DNA of 64,000 nucleotides from Mangrovicella endophytica (GCF_002893625.1 NZ_PKMZ01000012.1:1-64000), one strand, 5' to 3'; positions 36,414-45,241 are shown, counted from the stretch's first letter. Program-made: numbers and translations. The notes: generated by a model not told the origin, from the sequence alone.

Positions 36414-37457
36414 CTAGTGATCCAGGAGCGCTCTCAAGGCACCCGTAGGGGTCAACGGGTCCGTTGCATCCAGGATCAGTTCTTTCCTCGCAATCACCCA
36501 TCCGTGGCCGGTCACGGCGACTCTCACCCCATAGTCGTCGGGGTTTTCGCAACAGGACGCCTCGAACTGGGTATCCCAGCAACTGATCGTGGTGATATCC
36601 TCATCAAGCGCCATTGCGCCGTCAGCGACGAGCTGGGCAACGGCTGCCGTCGTCCCCGTTCCTGCAGGACAGCGCGACACCGAGCGAGGGTGCACGACTG
36701 GCGAAATCCGGCGCCTGAGGCGGCCGTCGGATCCCCGATAGGGCGCTGCGGCGAAAAGGACGAGGGCAATCCGTCCCTGCTCGCCGAGAACGGGATGGAC
36801 GGGGTTGGGCTCGCGAGCGAGCGCTTCCATGATCTCGAAGGCGAGTTGACCCTGCGCAGCCTCCTCATTGCGCATCATTGCCAGACCGCAGTCTTCCGCC
36901 GCAACGACAGCGTACCAGCATCCAGCCCATACAAGGTCGTAGCGGACACGGCCGCGGCCATCGACCTCGACGAGAGCCCCCTTCTTGATGACACATGCCG
37001 TATCGTCGGGCTTGAAGGTCACCGACGAGACCTTTCCATCGGGCTCGACGTCGACCTCCACATTCACGAGGCCGCCGGGGCTCTCCAGCACAAGGCTCGA
37101 CTTGCCGGCAGGCGCCTGCAGAACACCCTCCTCGATGAGGGCTATCGCCGTCGCCATCGTGTTGGACCCGCTGAAGAGCGGATAGCCCAGGAATTCCATG
37201 ATGATGAAGGCGGCCGCGGCCCGCGGATCGACCGGCGGGATGGCCAGGTCGGCGAAGAGTGACGGATGGCCTCCGCGTGGCTCGCCGAGAACGACCTGGC
37301 GGAGTTCGTCGGCGTGATCGCGCAGATAGTCACGCTTCTCGAGCACCGTCAGTCCAGGGATCGGTGCGATGCCTCCCAGAATGATCTGATGCACGTCTCC
37401 GCCAACATGAACGTCGGTCACCAGGATCGTGTGAGTTCGACGGGGAATGCTGCTCAC
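36414..37457 (-). CDS. Proline racemase family protein with altered catalytic positions
   Basis: A 347-residue member of the proline racemase / 4-hydroxyproline epimerase / trans-3-hydroxyproline dehydratase superfamily. Family frame: TDVHVGGDVHQIILGG, GEPRGGHPSLFADL, FIIMEFLGYPLFSGSNTMAT and PRSVSRCPAGTGTTAAVAQL. In typical members one catalytic Cys sits before GHxT and the other is the Cys of PCGTGT. Here the first position is Ser96 (SGSNT) and the second is Ala265 (PAGTGT), with a Cys two residues earlier (Cys263). So the usual Cys/Cys, Ser/Cys or Thr/Cys pairs are absent and the activity cannot be assigned. No hydroxyproline catabolic genes are adjacent. Confidence 0.85.
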   Translation of the reverse strand: MSSIPRRTHTILVTDVHVGGDVHQIILGGIAPIPGLTVLEKRDYLRDHADELRQVVLGEPRGGHPSLFADLAIPPVDPRAAAAFIIMEFLGYPLFSGSNTMATAIALIEEGVLQAPAGKSSLVLESPGGLVNVEVDVEPDGKVSSVTFKPDDTACVIKKGALVEVDGRGRVRYDLVWAGCWYAVVAAEDCGLAMMRNEEAAQGQLAFEIMEALAREPNPVHPVLGEQGRIALVLFAAAPYRGSDGRLRRRISPVVHPRSVSRCPAGTGTTAAVAQLVADGAMALDEDITTISCWDTQFEASCCENPDDYGVRVAVTGHGWVIARKELILDATDPLTPTGALRALLDH

Positions 37458-37599
37458 TGGATCCGACCTCGTGTAATGCCGAGGGCAGCTATAGCATGAT
37501 CAAAGTCCGTGCCGACCGGTGTCTGATCGGCTCTTTCAGGCGCAAGCACGAGCCGAAATCGACTCGTGGCGGGCGGACGGGCTGTGGAGCCAAGCGCCG

Positions 37600-37920
37600 T
37601 CAGGCGGCCCGCGCCAGCGTGATGCGCGACTTGCTGACCTTCGCTTTGGAAGCGCGCTCCTGAACCTGTTCGATCAGCATCTCGCCGATCGTCGCGTCGG
37701 CCTGCCGAAGGGTTCGTTCATCGCACCGGCTGGCGACCAGAACGGCCATGTCGCGCATATGCGCGCGTTGGAAGCAGAAGACTGCCAGGCGGGCACGTTG
37801 CTTCGGATCCTGCTCGTCGACGATCTCGACCACACGCTCTTCGGCCGAGCGAAGGAGGAGCCCGAGGAGCTCGAGGTTGACTGGGCATGCGGCTTCGTTC
37901 GGCATGTAACGGTTGTACAT
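37600..37920 (-). CDS. Hypothetical small cytoplasmic protein
   Basis: A 106-residue protein with no recognised domain. It starts MYNRYMPNEAACPVNLELLG, then a long helical run (LLLRSAEERVVEIVDEQDPK) and a basic tail ending in KVSKSRITLARAA. Mostly alpha-helical, with two Cys. The ATG at 37920 is set by AGAGGATG upstream; the longer frame to 38076 is Arg-rich and unlikely. Helix-rich size and the lone setting fit a regulator or adaptor, but that is a guess. Confidence 0.65.
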   Translation of the reverse strand: MYNRYMPNEAACPVNLELLGLLLRSAEERVVEIVDEQDPKQRARLAVFCFQRAHMRDMAVLVASRCDERTLRQADATIGEMLIEQVQERASKAKVSKSRITLARAA

Positions 37921-38335
37921 CGGCTCATCCTCTTGTTTGAGGCGGCACAGAACGCGCGGTGGATTTCGCGTAGCTGGATCACGGAGACGTGGGCGGCCGC
38001 CCGCGTGGCACCAGAGGCCGAAACAACGATGCATCCCCTTCCGCTGCCGGGATTGTGCTCCGGCAGGTCCTCTCAATGCGTGACAATTCGCAGCACCGAG
38101 AGGCAGCTTTCGACGATGGGCAGATTACCGATAGGCGAGCCTTTGCGATCACCGACCTTTGGACTTGCGCGGCGCGAACCGCTTCCCGCCCGTCTCCGAA
38201 TACGTGGCGCCCGATGCCGTGGAGCCCCCGCGGATGACCGCGGAGGCTCGATGAACCGGCTGCGTCCGGGCGACAGGTCCTGGATGTCGATCTGCCCGGA
38301 GTGAGCGACGGACTAACGTCTACCAGCCAGCCACT
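37921..38335. other. Stretch without a convincing gene
   Basis: I see no supported reading frame. The clear element is a GC-rich hairpin at 38222-38249 (GAGCCCCCGCGG pairing with CCGCGGAGGCTC, one mismatch, ATGA loop), about 87 bases beyond the end of the membrane-protein gene on the minus strand. Confidence 0.5.
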
Positions 38336-39247
38336 TCAGGAGCGCAGGACGACCCGCTCGTCGTCGCGCTCGCGCCCGCCGAAGATCGCAGCGACACCGG
38401 CGATGAAGGCACCGATGACCAGCGACAGAGCCGTCAGAAGCGACAGCGTCGCCGTAGCCGAACGCGCCGTATCGGCAGCTTCCTTGGCTTCCTGCTTGGC
38501 TGCGTCGACCGAGGCGATGACCTGATCGACCCGTGCCTGTGCCTGGTCCTGCGGCTGGCCGGTCTCACGGGCGACGAGCGTCGCGAGATAGGCCTTGTCG
38601 GCATCGGGCAGTTCACCCGTCACCGCGCTGCGGGCGAGGATGCGCGTGGCCTCGCCGCGGTAGTCGGTCGTGCCCGTAGCAGATGCGCCCGGGGCAGCGG
38701 CCGGAGCCGCGGCATCGGTGCGAAACAGCGTGTCGACGAAATAGCCGGTCGGATCGCTGCCGCCACCTGCATTGCCCGCCTGCTCGCCGGCAGCCTGGAC
38801 GCCGCCCTGCGCAGCACCGGCCGCGACGTTGGACACAGCGCTGACGCCACCGCCCACGATGGAACTGACGGCAGACGACAGAAGTCCCGCAACAAGGATC
38901 GTCGCCAGAGCCCAGGCGAGGAAGCCATGGGCGCTGTCACGGAAGTAGACCTCGTCGCTATGGGTCGCGGCCCAGCGCGTCCGCAGACGTCCGGTGAGAT
39001 AGCCGCCGAGACCGGAGGACAGCCACTGCACGATCACCAGCCAGATGATTCCTGAGACGGCGAAGGTGGTGGCGCTGACGCCCTCATTGGAGAAAGGGGA
39101 TACCATCGTCATGCCGAGGCCGGAGCCGACCAGCATGAGCACCAGCGAGATCACCGCCGCAGCGACGGCGCCGGCGATGATCGCTCCCCAGGAGACGGCG
39201 GAGGCCGATGCGTCGGCGTCAACCACCGGCGTTGGAGCAAGGGGCAC
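38336..39247 (-). CDS. Conserved membrane protein, multi-helix, function unknown
   Basis: A 303-residue inner-membrane protein. N-terminal helices: SWGAIIAGAVAAAVISLVLM, then FAVSGIIWLVIVQWLSSGLG, then FLAWALATILVAGLLSSAVS. A Gly/Ala-rich soluble stretch follows at about 145-255, then a helix LSLLTALSLVIGAFIAGVAA close to the C-terminal GGRERDDERV. The best start is GTG at 39247 (GAGGAG upstream); the ORF frame to 39373 overlaps the small gene upstream. Similar proteins in related genomes often carry the label 'PhnA-like', a name I would not trust for function. It forms an operon with the 25-residue gene under an EcfG-type promoter, so a general-stress envelope role is likely. Confidence 0.8.
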   Translation of the reverse strand: MPLAPTPVVDADASASAVSWGAIIAGAVAAAVISLVLMLVGSGLGMTMVSPFSNEGVSATTFAVSGIIWLVIVQWLSSGLGGYLTGRLRTRWAATHSDEVYFRDSAHGFLAWALATILVAGLLSSAVSSIVGGGVSAVSNVAAGAAQGGVQAAGEQAGNAGGGSDPTGYFVDTLFRTDAAAPAAAPGASATGTTDYRGEATRILARSAVTGELPDADKAYLATLVARETGQPQDQAQARVDQVIASVDAAKQEAKEAADTARSATATLSLLTALSLVIGAFIAGVAAIFGGRERDDERVVLRS

Positions 39248-39258
39248 GGGCGCGCTCC

Positions 39259-39336
39259 TCAGCGGAAGAACAATGCGAGAAGGATGATTACGGGGATCGG
39301 AACCCCCAGAAGCCAGAGAAGAATGCCGCGGCCCAT
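39259..39336 (-). CDS. 25-residue small membrane protein
   Basis: Too short for most gene finders but well supported: ATG at 39336 with GGAGG upstream at normal spacing, and a complete frame MGRGILLWLLGVPIPVIILL followed by ALFFR. Residues 5-24 make one hydrophobic helix with a Pro-Ile-Pro kink. Its stop is 11 bases before the GTG of the membrane-protein gene, whose ribosome site overlaps the stop region (TGAGGAG), suggesting coupling. An EcfG-type promoter lies 36-60 bases upstream. Function unknown; similar short hydrophobic peptides occur in other proteobacteria. Confidence 0.8.
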   Translation of the reverse strand: MGRGILLWLLGVPIPVIILLALFFR

Positions 39337-39371
39337 CGTGGGAACCTCCAAAGGATGTAGTGTCTCCCCTC

Positions 39372-39396
39372 AACTGTTGGATATGGGGTTGGTTCC
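39372..39396 (-). promoter_or_regulatory. EcfG-type (general stress sigma factor) promoter
   Basis: On the minus strand GGAAC (39396-39392), 17 bases, then GTT (39374-39372). The same spacing as at 7316-7340. The ATG of the small membrane gene is 36 bases past the -10 element. Confidence 0.7.
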
Positions 39397-39441
39397 TGCC
39401 TCACCCGTGAGCAGATGGGCTTTCTGCGCTCTCCCGTCACG

Positions 39442-40197
39442 TCAGGCCACGTAGAAGTAGTAGGCTGCCAGCCCGAGGCCGATGGCGATGACGAAGAGGC
39501 GGACGGCCATCTGCGGCACCCGCTTGGCGATCCACACTCCGGAATAGCCGCCGAGTGCAACTCCCGGGATCATCACCAGCGCGGCCGGCCAGGCAACGAC
39601 CCCGCCGGATACGAAGACGACGATTGCGATCACGGCGATCACCGTCGCGAGAAGGTTCTTCAGCGCGTTCAGCCGATGATAGTCGCCGCTTTCGGTGAGG
39701 CCGAGCGTCGCGAGCATCATGATTCCCATGCCGGCGCCAAAGAAGCCGCCATAGATCGACGCCAGGAACTGAACGATGGGGCCGATAACTCGGTGCCCTC
39801 TTGCAGCCTCCGCTGCCTCGCGCGGGCTCGGGCGCAGCCACGGACCAGCGGCGAAGAGAGCGGTCGCGGCCAGCAGCAGCCAGGGAACGAGCGCCGCAAA
39901 AGACGGGTTGTCCAGCGCCAGCAGAATCAGCGCCCCGACGAGCGAGCCTGCGATCGACGCAGCGGCGAGGACGAGCACCTCGCGCCAGATGCGGACGAGA
40001 TCCCTGCGATAGGCGAGGGTCGAGGTGATATAGCCGGGGAACTGCGCGATCGAAGAGGTGGCATTGGCCGAGATCGGCCCGATGCCGATGAGGGTGAAGG
40101 CGCCGAAGGTAATGAAGGTGCCGCCGCCGGCAACGGCATTGATGGCGCCCGAAACAAAGCCTGCGAGAAACAGGAGAAAGACTTCGACAAACGACAT
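39442..40197 (-). CDS. TauE/SafE-family sulfite/sulfoacetate exporter-like permease
   Basis: A 251-residue membrane protein with about eight helices. Family features: FLAGFVSGAINAVAGGGTFI at the start, the ANATSS motif after the second helix, and FFGAGMGIMML with LGLTESGDYHRLNALKNLL in the second half. TauE/SafE members export sulfur-containing organic anions or related solutes; the substrate here is unknown. ATG at 40197 preferred over the 40227 start because it begins the first helix directly. No operon partner. Confidence 0.88.
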   Translation of the reverse strand: MSFVEVFLLFLAGFVSGAINAVAGGGTFITFGAFTLIGIGPISANATSSIAQFPGYITSTLAYRRDLVRIWREVLVLAAASIAGSLVGALILLALDNPSFAALVPWLLLAATALFAAGPWLRPSPREAAEAARGHRVIGPIVQFLASIYGGFFGAGMGIMMLATLGLTESGDYHRLNALKNLLATVIAVIAIVVFVSGGVVAWPAALVMIPGVALGGYSGVWIAKRVPQMAVRLFVIAIGLGLAAYYFYVA

Positions 40198-40433
40198 GGG
40201 GGACCGCCGGGAACTGCAACCCGACACGCATAGGCGGCGGGCGAGCCGGCCGCAACGCCATGTTGGCGTCGCGGCTGCAAGGGGTGCAGATCAAGCGCGG
40301 CGCTTGGGATCACCGGCACTCGACAAGCCGGAGCATGCAGTGTATGTGCCAGCGCGATTTCCTCAGAATAACTTGACCGTCACGACGGCCATGTCCGGGG
40401 TCTAACCGGCATGAAACGAATTGAGGCTATGAC

Positions 40434-40907
40434 ATGGATATCATCTCCGAGATCGAGGCCGCCGAGGCCGCTCGCATCGATGCAGTGCGTACCATCCCGA
40501 CCTTCTCGCCGGGCGACACGCTGCGCGTGAACGTGCGCGTCGTGGAAGGCACCCGCACCCGCGTGCAGGCCTATGAGGGCGTCTGCATCGCCCGCTCCGG
40601 CTCGGGCTTCCAGGAGAACTTCACGGTTCGCAAGATCTCCTATGGCGAGGGCGTCGAGCGCGTCTTCCCGATCTATTCGCCGATGCTCGACTCGGTCGAG
40701 GTCGTGCGCCGCGGCCGTGTCCGCCGCGCCAAGCTCTATTATCTGCGCGATCGCCGCGGCAAGTCGGCCCGTATCGTCGAGGCCACCAATGCCCGCGCCC
40801 GCAAGCTGAACGACGACGCCCGTCAGGTCGCCGCCGACGAGCGCGCCAAGGCCGCTGCCGACAAGGCTGCTGCCGCCGAGGCCAGCGCCACGCAGGCTGC
40901 CGAGTAA
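40434..40907 (+). CDS. rplS: 50S ribosomal protein L19
   Basis: Ribosomal protein at the 30S-50S interface. The L19 core is complete: [56 protein letters not shown] and the [15 protein letters not shown] end. At 157 residues it is longer than E. coli L19 (115) because of an Ala/Lys-rich alpha-helical tail common in alphaproteobacteria. trmD and rimM, which usually come directly before rplS, are absent here; a TauE-type gene runs the other way. A strong terminator follows. Confidence 0.96.
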   Translation: MDIISEIEAAEAARIDAVRTIPTFSPGDTLRVNVRVVEGTRTRVQAYEGVCIARSGSGFQENFTVRKISYGEGVERVFPIYSPMLDSVEVVRRGRVRRAKLYYLRDRRGKSARIVEATNARARKLNDDARQVAADERAKAAADKAAAAEASATQAAE

Positions 40908-40939
40908 GCTTCGGCCGCACGCTTCCTTATCCAACGGAA

Positions 40940-40961
40940 AAGCGGCTTCGGCCGCTTTTCT
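40940..40961 (+). terminator. Intrinsic terminator after rplS
   Basis: AAAAGCGGC, TTCG loop, GCCGCTTTT: an exact 9-base stem at 40940-40961 ending in four T, 33 bases past the rplS stop. Symmetric, so it could act in both directions. Confidence 0.85.
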
Positions 40962-41307
40962 GCGTTCTGGGCCTCAGTCGTCCCGCACGCAGGATGGCAT
41001 GAGCGGCAGACCTCGGCGGCCAAGACGTTCGCGATGGGCGATCGTCTTGCACTGACCACTTGGCTCGGCTATCTCATTAGAACCATGCCAGCCTTGCCGA
41101 CGATCACGTCCGGGTCGCGCCTGCCGACCACCCTCGGCTTCTCGCCGGTGGGCGATCGTTGGCGGATGCCTGGTCGCTTCTTCTATCGTCTTCTCGTCGC
41201 CGACGGCCGCTAGCGCTCCCTATCGCAGCCGCCATTTTCCGACCCCGATCGCGACCGTACGGATCGAGCCCCTTCGAGGCCTTGCCGCCGGCAGTGGAAG
41301 CCAAGCC
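40962..41307. other. leuC upstream region
   Basis: No gene called. A 42-codon frame at 41085-41213 ([20 protein letters not shown], ending [10 protein letters not shown]) was considered as an attenuation leader peptide but is only mildly Leu-rich and lacks a clear following terminator, so I leave it open. The rest looks like ordinary promoter sequence. Confidence 0.4.
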
Positions 41308-42723
41308 ATGACAGAGAGCAACAAGCCGCGTACCCTCTACGACAAGATCTGGGACGACCACGTCGTCGAGCAGCAGGAAGGCGGCAGCGCCCTCCTCTAT
41401 ATCGATCGTCACCTCGTCCATGAGGTGACCAGCCCTCAGGCCTTCGAGGGACTGCGGATGGCCGGCCGCAAGGTCCGCCACCCTGAGCGCACGCTCGCCG
41501 CCGTCGACCACAATGTGCCGACCAGTGACCGGCGCAACGGCATCCGCGATCCGGAGAGCCGGCTGCAGGTGGAAACGCTGGCCCGCAACGCGGCCGAGTT
41601 CGGCGTCGAGTATTTCAACGAGGTCGACCGCCGCCAGGGCATCGTCCACATCATCGGGCCTGAGCAGGGCTTCACCCTGCCAGGTACGACGATCGTCTGC
41701 GGCGACAGCCACACCTCGACGCACGGCGCCTTCGGGGCGCTGGCGCACGGCATCGGCACGTCGGAAGTCGAGCATGTGCTCGCCACGCAGACGCTGATCC
41801 AGGCCAAGGCCAAGAACATGCTGGTCGAGGTCAATGGCCAGCTGCCCTTCGGCGTCACCGCCAAGGACATCATTCTCGCCATTATCGGCGAGATCGGCAC
41901 AGCCGGCGGCACCGGCCACGTCATCGAATATGCCGGCGAGGCGATCCGCTCGCTCTCCATGGAAGGGCGGATGACGATCTGCAACATGTCGATCGAGGGC
42001 GGCGCCCGGGCCGGCCTGATCGCGCCGGACGACGTCACCTTCGATTACCTGCGCGACAAGCCGCGCGCGCCGAAGGGCGAGATGTTCGAGAAGGCGGTCG
42101 CTTACTGGCGTACGCTCGCCTCCGACCCCGGGGCGCATTATGACAAGATCGTGCGGCTCGATGCGGCCAACCTGCCGCCCATCGTCTCCTGGGGCTCCTC
42201 GCCCGAGGACGTCGTCGGGATCAACGGCGTGGTGCCGGATCCGGCCACCATTCCGGACGAGAACAAGCGCCAGTCAAAGGCGCGCGCGCTCGATTATATG
42301 GGCCTGCAGCCCGGCACGCCGATCACCGACATCACGCTCGACCGCATCTTCATCGGCTCCTGCACCAATGGCCGCATCGAGGATCTGCGGGCGGTTGCCA
42401 AGGTCGTCGAGGGCCGCAGGGTCGCCGACGGCGTTTCGGCGATGATCGTGCCGGGATCGGGTCTGGTGAAGGCGCAGGCGGAAGCGGAAGGGCTGGATGT
42501 GATCTTCCGCGACGCCGGCTTCGACTGGCGGGAACCGGGCTGCTCGATGTGCCTCGGCATGAACGAGGACCGGCTGAATCCGCTGGAGCGCTGCGCCTCG
42601 ACCTCGAACCGCAACTTCGAGGGTCGGCAGGGCTACAAGGGGCGCACGCACCTCGTGTCACCGGCCATGGCAGCGGCGGCGGCGATTGCCGGCCGCTTTG
42701 TCGACATTCGGGAGTGGCACTGA
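41308..42723 (+). CDS. leuC: 3-isopropylmalate dehydratase large subunit
   Basis: Aconitase-family enzyme that isomerises 2- to 3-isopropylmalate in leucine synthesis with LeuD. 471 residues, usual length. The [4Fe-4S] ligands are seen as Cys in [12 protein letters not shown] (near residue 352) and the pair in [15 protein letters not shown]. Active-site segments [14 protein letters not shown] and [14 protein letters not shown] are intact. leuD is not next to it; the next gene on this strand is far off, so leuC stands alone, as in many alphaproteobacteria. Confidence 0.97.
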   Translation: MTESNKPRTLYDKIWDDHVVEQQEGGSALLYIDRHLVHEVTSPQAFEGLRMAGRKVRHPERTLAAVDHNVPTSDRRNGIRDPESRLQVETLARNAAEFGVEYFNEVDRRQGIVHIIGPEQGFTLPGTTIVCGDSHTSTHGAFGALAHGIGTSEVEHVLATQTLIQAKAKNMLVEVNGQLPFGVTAKDIILAIIGEIGTAGGTGHVIEYAGEAIRSLSMEGRMTICNMSIEGGARAGLIAPDDVTFDYLRDKPRAPKGEMFEKAVAYWRTLASDPGAHYDKIVRLDAANLPPIVSWGSSPEDVVGINGVVPDPATIPDENKRQSKARALDYMGLQPGTPITDITLDRIFIGSCTNGRIEDLRAVAKVVEGRRVADGVSAMIVPGSGLVKAQAEAEGLDVIFRDAGFDWREPGCSMCLGMNEDRLNPLERCASTSNRNFEGRQGYKGRTHLVSPAMAAAAAIAGRFVDIREWH

Positions 42724-42920
42724 ACGCCAACTCGTTCAAAGGTGCGGCCGTCGTAAGGCGGCTGCACTGTGGCCGCGCCGGTAAAGCCTGATCGCCGAGA
42801 GGCAGGATGGCTCGCAGCGGTCATGCGAGCTGCCGAGCGCCGAAGTTCGAAGCCGCCGGGTCAAGCCCAGCTGGTGACAGCCGCCCGGCACCCACCAGGC
42901 CTTCTTCTTCAGCGCATCAG

Positions 42921-42943
42921 GAGCGGCCGGCCCACCGGCGCTC
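42921..42943 (-). terminator. Hairpin after trcR
   Basis: GAGC plus GCCGG at 42921-42930 pair with CCGGC plus GCTC at 42935-42943 with one bulged G, about 32 bases after the trcR stop. No T run. Confidence 0.35.
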
Positions 42944-42974
42944 CCTTACGCGTTCGATCGTCAGCAAACGAGGA

Positions 42975-43673
42975 TCAGAGCTGATCCTCGTCCTCCTCGT
43001 CGGTCTCGGTGCGGCGCATGGAGGTGAGCTTGGCGAAGACGGCGGCGGCGTCCAGCTCGTCCTCGTCGGACGAAGAGCTCGGCCGGTAATTCTGCGTCTG
43101 CGCTGCCGACAGGAGACGCTCCTCCTCCTCCAGCTCCTCCGTCCGCGGCAGGCCGCGCGAGGCCTTCTCCACCTCGAGATCGAGATCGATCTGCGAGCAG
43201 AGGCCGAGCGTCACCGGATCCATCGGCGTCAGATTGGCCGAGTTCCAGTGGCTGCGCTCGCGGATCTGCTGGATGGTGTTCTTGGTCGTGCCGACGAGGC
43301 GTGAAATCTGCGCGTCCTTCAGCTCGGCGTGATTGCGCACCAGCCAGAGGATGGCGTTCGGCCGATCCTGGCGCTTGGACACCGGCGTATAGCGCGGCCC
43401 CTTGCGCTTGGCCTCGGGGACGCGGACCTTCGGCGGCGCGAGCTTCAGCCGGTGCTTCTCGTCCCTCTCGGCGCGCTCGATCTCTTCGCGGCTGAGCTGG
43501 CCCGTCATGACGGGATCAAGGCCCTTGATGCCCTGCGCCGATTCGCCGTCTGCGATGGCCTTCACCTCCAGCGGGTGGAGCGTGCAGAAATCGGCGATCT
43601 GCTCGAAGGACAGCGACGTGTTGTCGACGAGCCAGACGGCAGTCGCCTTCGGCATCAGAAGCTGCTGGGCCAT
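42975..43673 (-). CDS. trcR: Cell-cycle transcriptional regulator TrcR (DUF1013)
   Basis: A 232-residue DUF1013 protein, a family essential in several alphaproteobacteria and named TrcR for a role in ctrA transcription. Core: MPKATAVWLVDNTSLSFEQI, the helix-turn-helix-like ADFCTLHPLEVKAIADGE, then RPNAILWLVRNHAELKDAQI and SRLVGTTKNTIQQIRERSHW. The C-terminal 60 residues are acidic. ATG at 43673 has AGGAGGA upstream; the extension to 43730 has no ribosome site. Along with gcrA and rcdA it places three parts of the CtrA network in this window. Confidence 0.93.
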   Translation of the reverse strand: MAQQLLMPKATAVWLVDNTSLSFEQIADFCTLHPLEVKAIADGESAQGIKGLDPVMTGQLSREEIERAERDEKHRLKLAPPKVRVPEAKRKGPRYTPVSKRQDRPNAILWLVRNHAELKDAQISRLVGTTKNTIQQIRERSHWNSANLTPMDPVTLGLCSQIDLDLEVEKASRGLPRTEELEEEERLLSAAQTQNYRPSSSSDEDELDAAAVFAKLTSMRRTETDEEDEDQL

Positions 43674-43844
43674 GGATACGGTCCTCCTGGTCACCTGCCC
43701 GGAACCGGACAAGCTGTGGATGTTCACCACATGTCTTGGAAAGTACCTGTAGTTATAGGCGCTGACGGCCCTTTCCGCAAGAAATGCCGACGCGTCACCA
43801 CAGGCTTTTCGACACGGCGGACCGTCACGTCACCTGACCTCCGC

Positions 43845-44852
43845 TCAAGCCGCCGCACGGCCGGCCTGCGTCGTCAGGACGATCTTGCCGACGTGGTCCT
43901 CGTCCATGTGCCGATGCGCCTCGGCCGCCTCCTCCAGCCGATAGGTCGCCTCGATCAGCGGGCGCACGCGGCCGGCCTCCAGCAGCGGCCAGACATTTTC
44001 GACGAGCGCCTCGGCAATGCCGCGCTTGAAGGCGGCGGACCGGTTGCGCAGTGTCGAGCCGGTGAGCGTCAGGCGCTTGCGCATGACATGGTTGAGGTCG
44101 ATCTCGGCAGTGCGGCCGCGCAGGAAGGCGATCTGCACGATGCGCGCGTCTTCGGCGGCGACATCGAGGTTGCGGTTGACGTAGTCGCCGCCGACCATGT
44201 CGAGGATGACGTCGACACCCCGGCCGTCCGTTCTGGCGCGCAACGCTTCGACGAAGTCGCCCTTGCGATAATCGACGCAGAGCTCGGCGCCGAGCCTTTC
44301 GGCCGCCGCGCATTTGTCGGCGCTGCCGGCGGTTGCGAACACCTTGGCGCCGAAGGCGCTCGCCAGCTGGATCGCCGTCGTGCCTATACCGGAGGTGCCG
44401 CCATGGACGAGGAAGTTCTCGCCTGCCTTCAGGCCGGCGCGCTGAAAGACGTTCTGCCAGACGGTGAAGAAGGTTTCCGGTATTGCCGCCGCCGCCGCCA
44501 TCGAGATGCCAGCTGGAACAGGCAGGACGCTGCCTTCGTCGGCCACGGCATACTCGGCATAACCGCCGCCCGGCAGCAGCGCCATCACGGCATCGCCCGG
44601 CGAGAACCGCGCCACCCCATCGCCGCAGCGGACGACGCGCCCCGCGACCTCCAGTCCCGGCCAGTCCGGCGCCCCCGGCGGCGGGGGATAGGCGCCCTTG
44701 CGCTGCAGGATGTCCGGCCGGTTCACCCCGGCGGCATGAACCTCGATCAGCACCTCGCCCGCCGCGGGTTCCGGCCTCGAACGCTCGCCCGGCACCAGCA
44801 CCTCCGGCCCGCCGAAGCCATCCACCAGGACTGCCGTCATCGTCTCGGCCAT
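43845..44852 (-). CDS. NAD(P)H-quinone oxidoreductase (PIG3/zeta-crystallin type)
   Basis: A 335-residue zinc-free medium-chain reductase. N-terminal GroES-like part (VHAAGVNRPDILQRKGAYPP), the entry segment GLEVAGRVVRCGDGVARF, PETFFTVWQNVFQRAGL, the Rossmann motif LVHGGTSGIGTTAIQLASAF, and the end GKIVLTT. The PIG3 branch reduces quinones with NADPH. ATG at 44852 starts just after the intergenic region that holds the small RNA. Confidence 0.93.
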   Translation of the reverse strand: MAETMTAVLVDGFGGPEVLVPGERSRPEPAAGEVLIEVHAAGVNRPDILQRKGAYPPPPGAPDWPGLEVAGRVVRCGDGVARFSPGDAVMALLPGGGYAEYAVADEGSVLPVPAGISMAAAAAIPETFFTVWQNVFQRAGLKAGENFLVHGGTSGIGTTAIQLASAFGAKVFATAGSADKCAAAERLGAELCVDYRKGDFVEALRARTDGRGVDVILDMVGGDYVNRNLDVAAEDARIVQIAFLRGRTAEIDLNHVMRKRLTLTGSTLRNRSAAFKRGIAEALVENVWPLLEAGRVRPLIEATYRLEEAAEAHRHMDEDHVGKIVLTTQAGRAAA

Positions 44853-44936
44853 ATCAGTTGAACCTCATCCACATGCTTTGCTGCGGCGAGAGGTAGCGCC
44901 AAGACTTAAGAAAACGAACCCGCATTAATCCTCCGT

Positions 44937-45059
44937 CAAGCTTTACGGTGTTTAACTGCAGTCAGTCCGGTTCGCCGGATAGATGGCGCGCTGGCCGCGT
45001 CGTTTGACGCCTCCCTGTTGAAACTCCTGAGAGCCGCCCCGCTGCGGCTCTTTTTTTTT
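44937..45059 (+). ncRNA. Candidate trans-acting small RNA with anti-Shine-Dalgarno motifs
   Basis: An intergenic unit on the plus strand with its own Rho-independent terminator and no gene before it on that strand. Three stems: TCCGG-TTCG-CCGGA at 44966-44979, GCGTC-GTTT-GACGC at 44997-45010, and the terminator at 45030-45059. The linker between the second stem and the terminator holds CCTCCC (45010-45015 region) and ACTCCT (45023-45028), both complementary to ribosome-binding sites. The 5' end is a guess; no clear promoter was fixed. Layout resembles the alphaproteobacterial small RNAs that block translation starts. Confidence 0.6.
45030..45059 (+). terminator. Intrinsic terminator of the candidate small RNA
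   Basis: AGAGCCGC at 45030-45037 pairs with GCGGCTCT at 45044-45051; the stem is followed by a run of nine T (45051-45059). The best terminator in the window, with no plus-strand protein gene within 4 kb upstream except leuC. Confidence 0.92.
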
Positions 45060-45241
45060 GCGCGTTGAAATCGCAGGCGTTGCCTGAACGAAACAGGGCT
45101 AACGCGCGTTAACCACGCTCTTCGCAGCGGCTTGCCAAAGAGCCCGTCTCCAAGCAGGGTCGCCGGACGCTTCACAGGTGCGAAAGGCTGGCGCATGCCG
45201 GCTGCGGCACTGTTCGTGCTTTCGAGAGTTGCCGCCACCCC

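Noticed and set aside
41085-41213. A possible leader peptide ahead of leuC
   Set aside because: Not strongly Leu-rich and not followed by an attenuator-like terminator.
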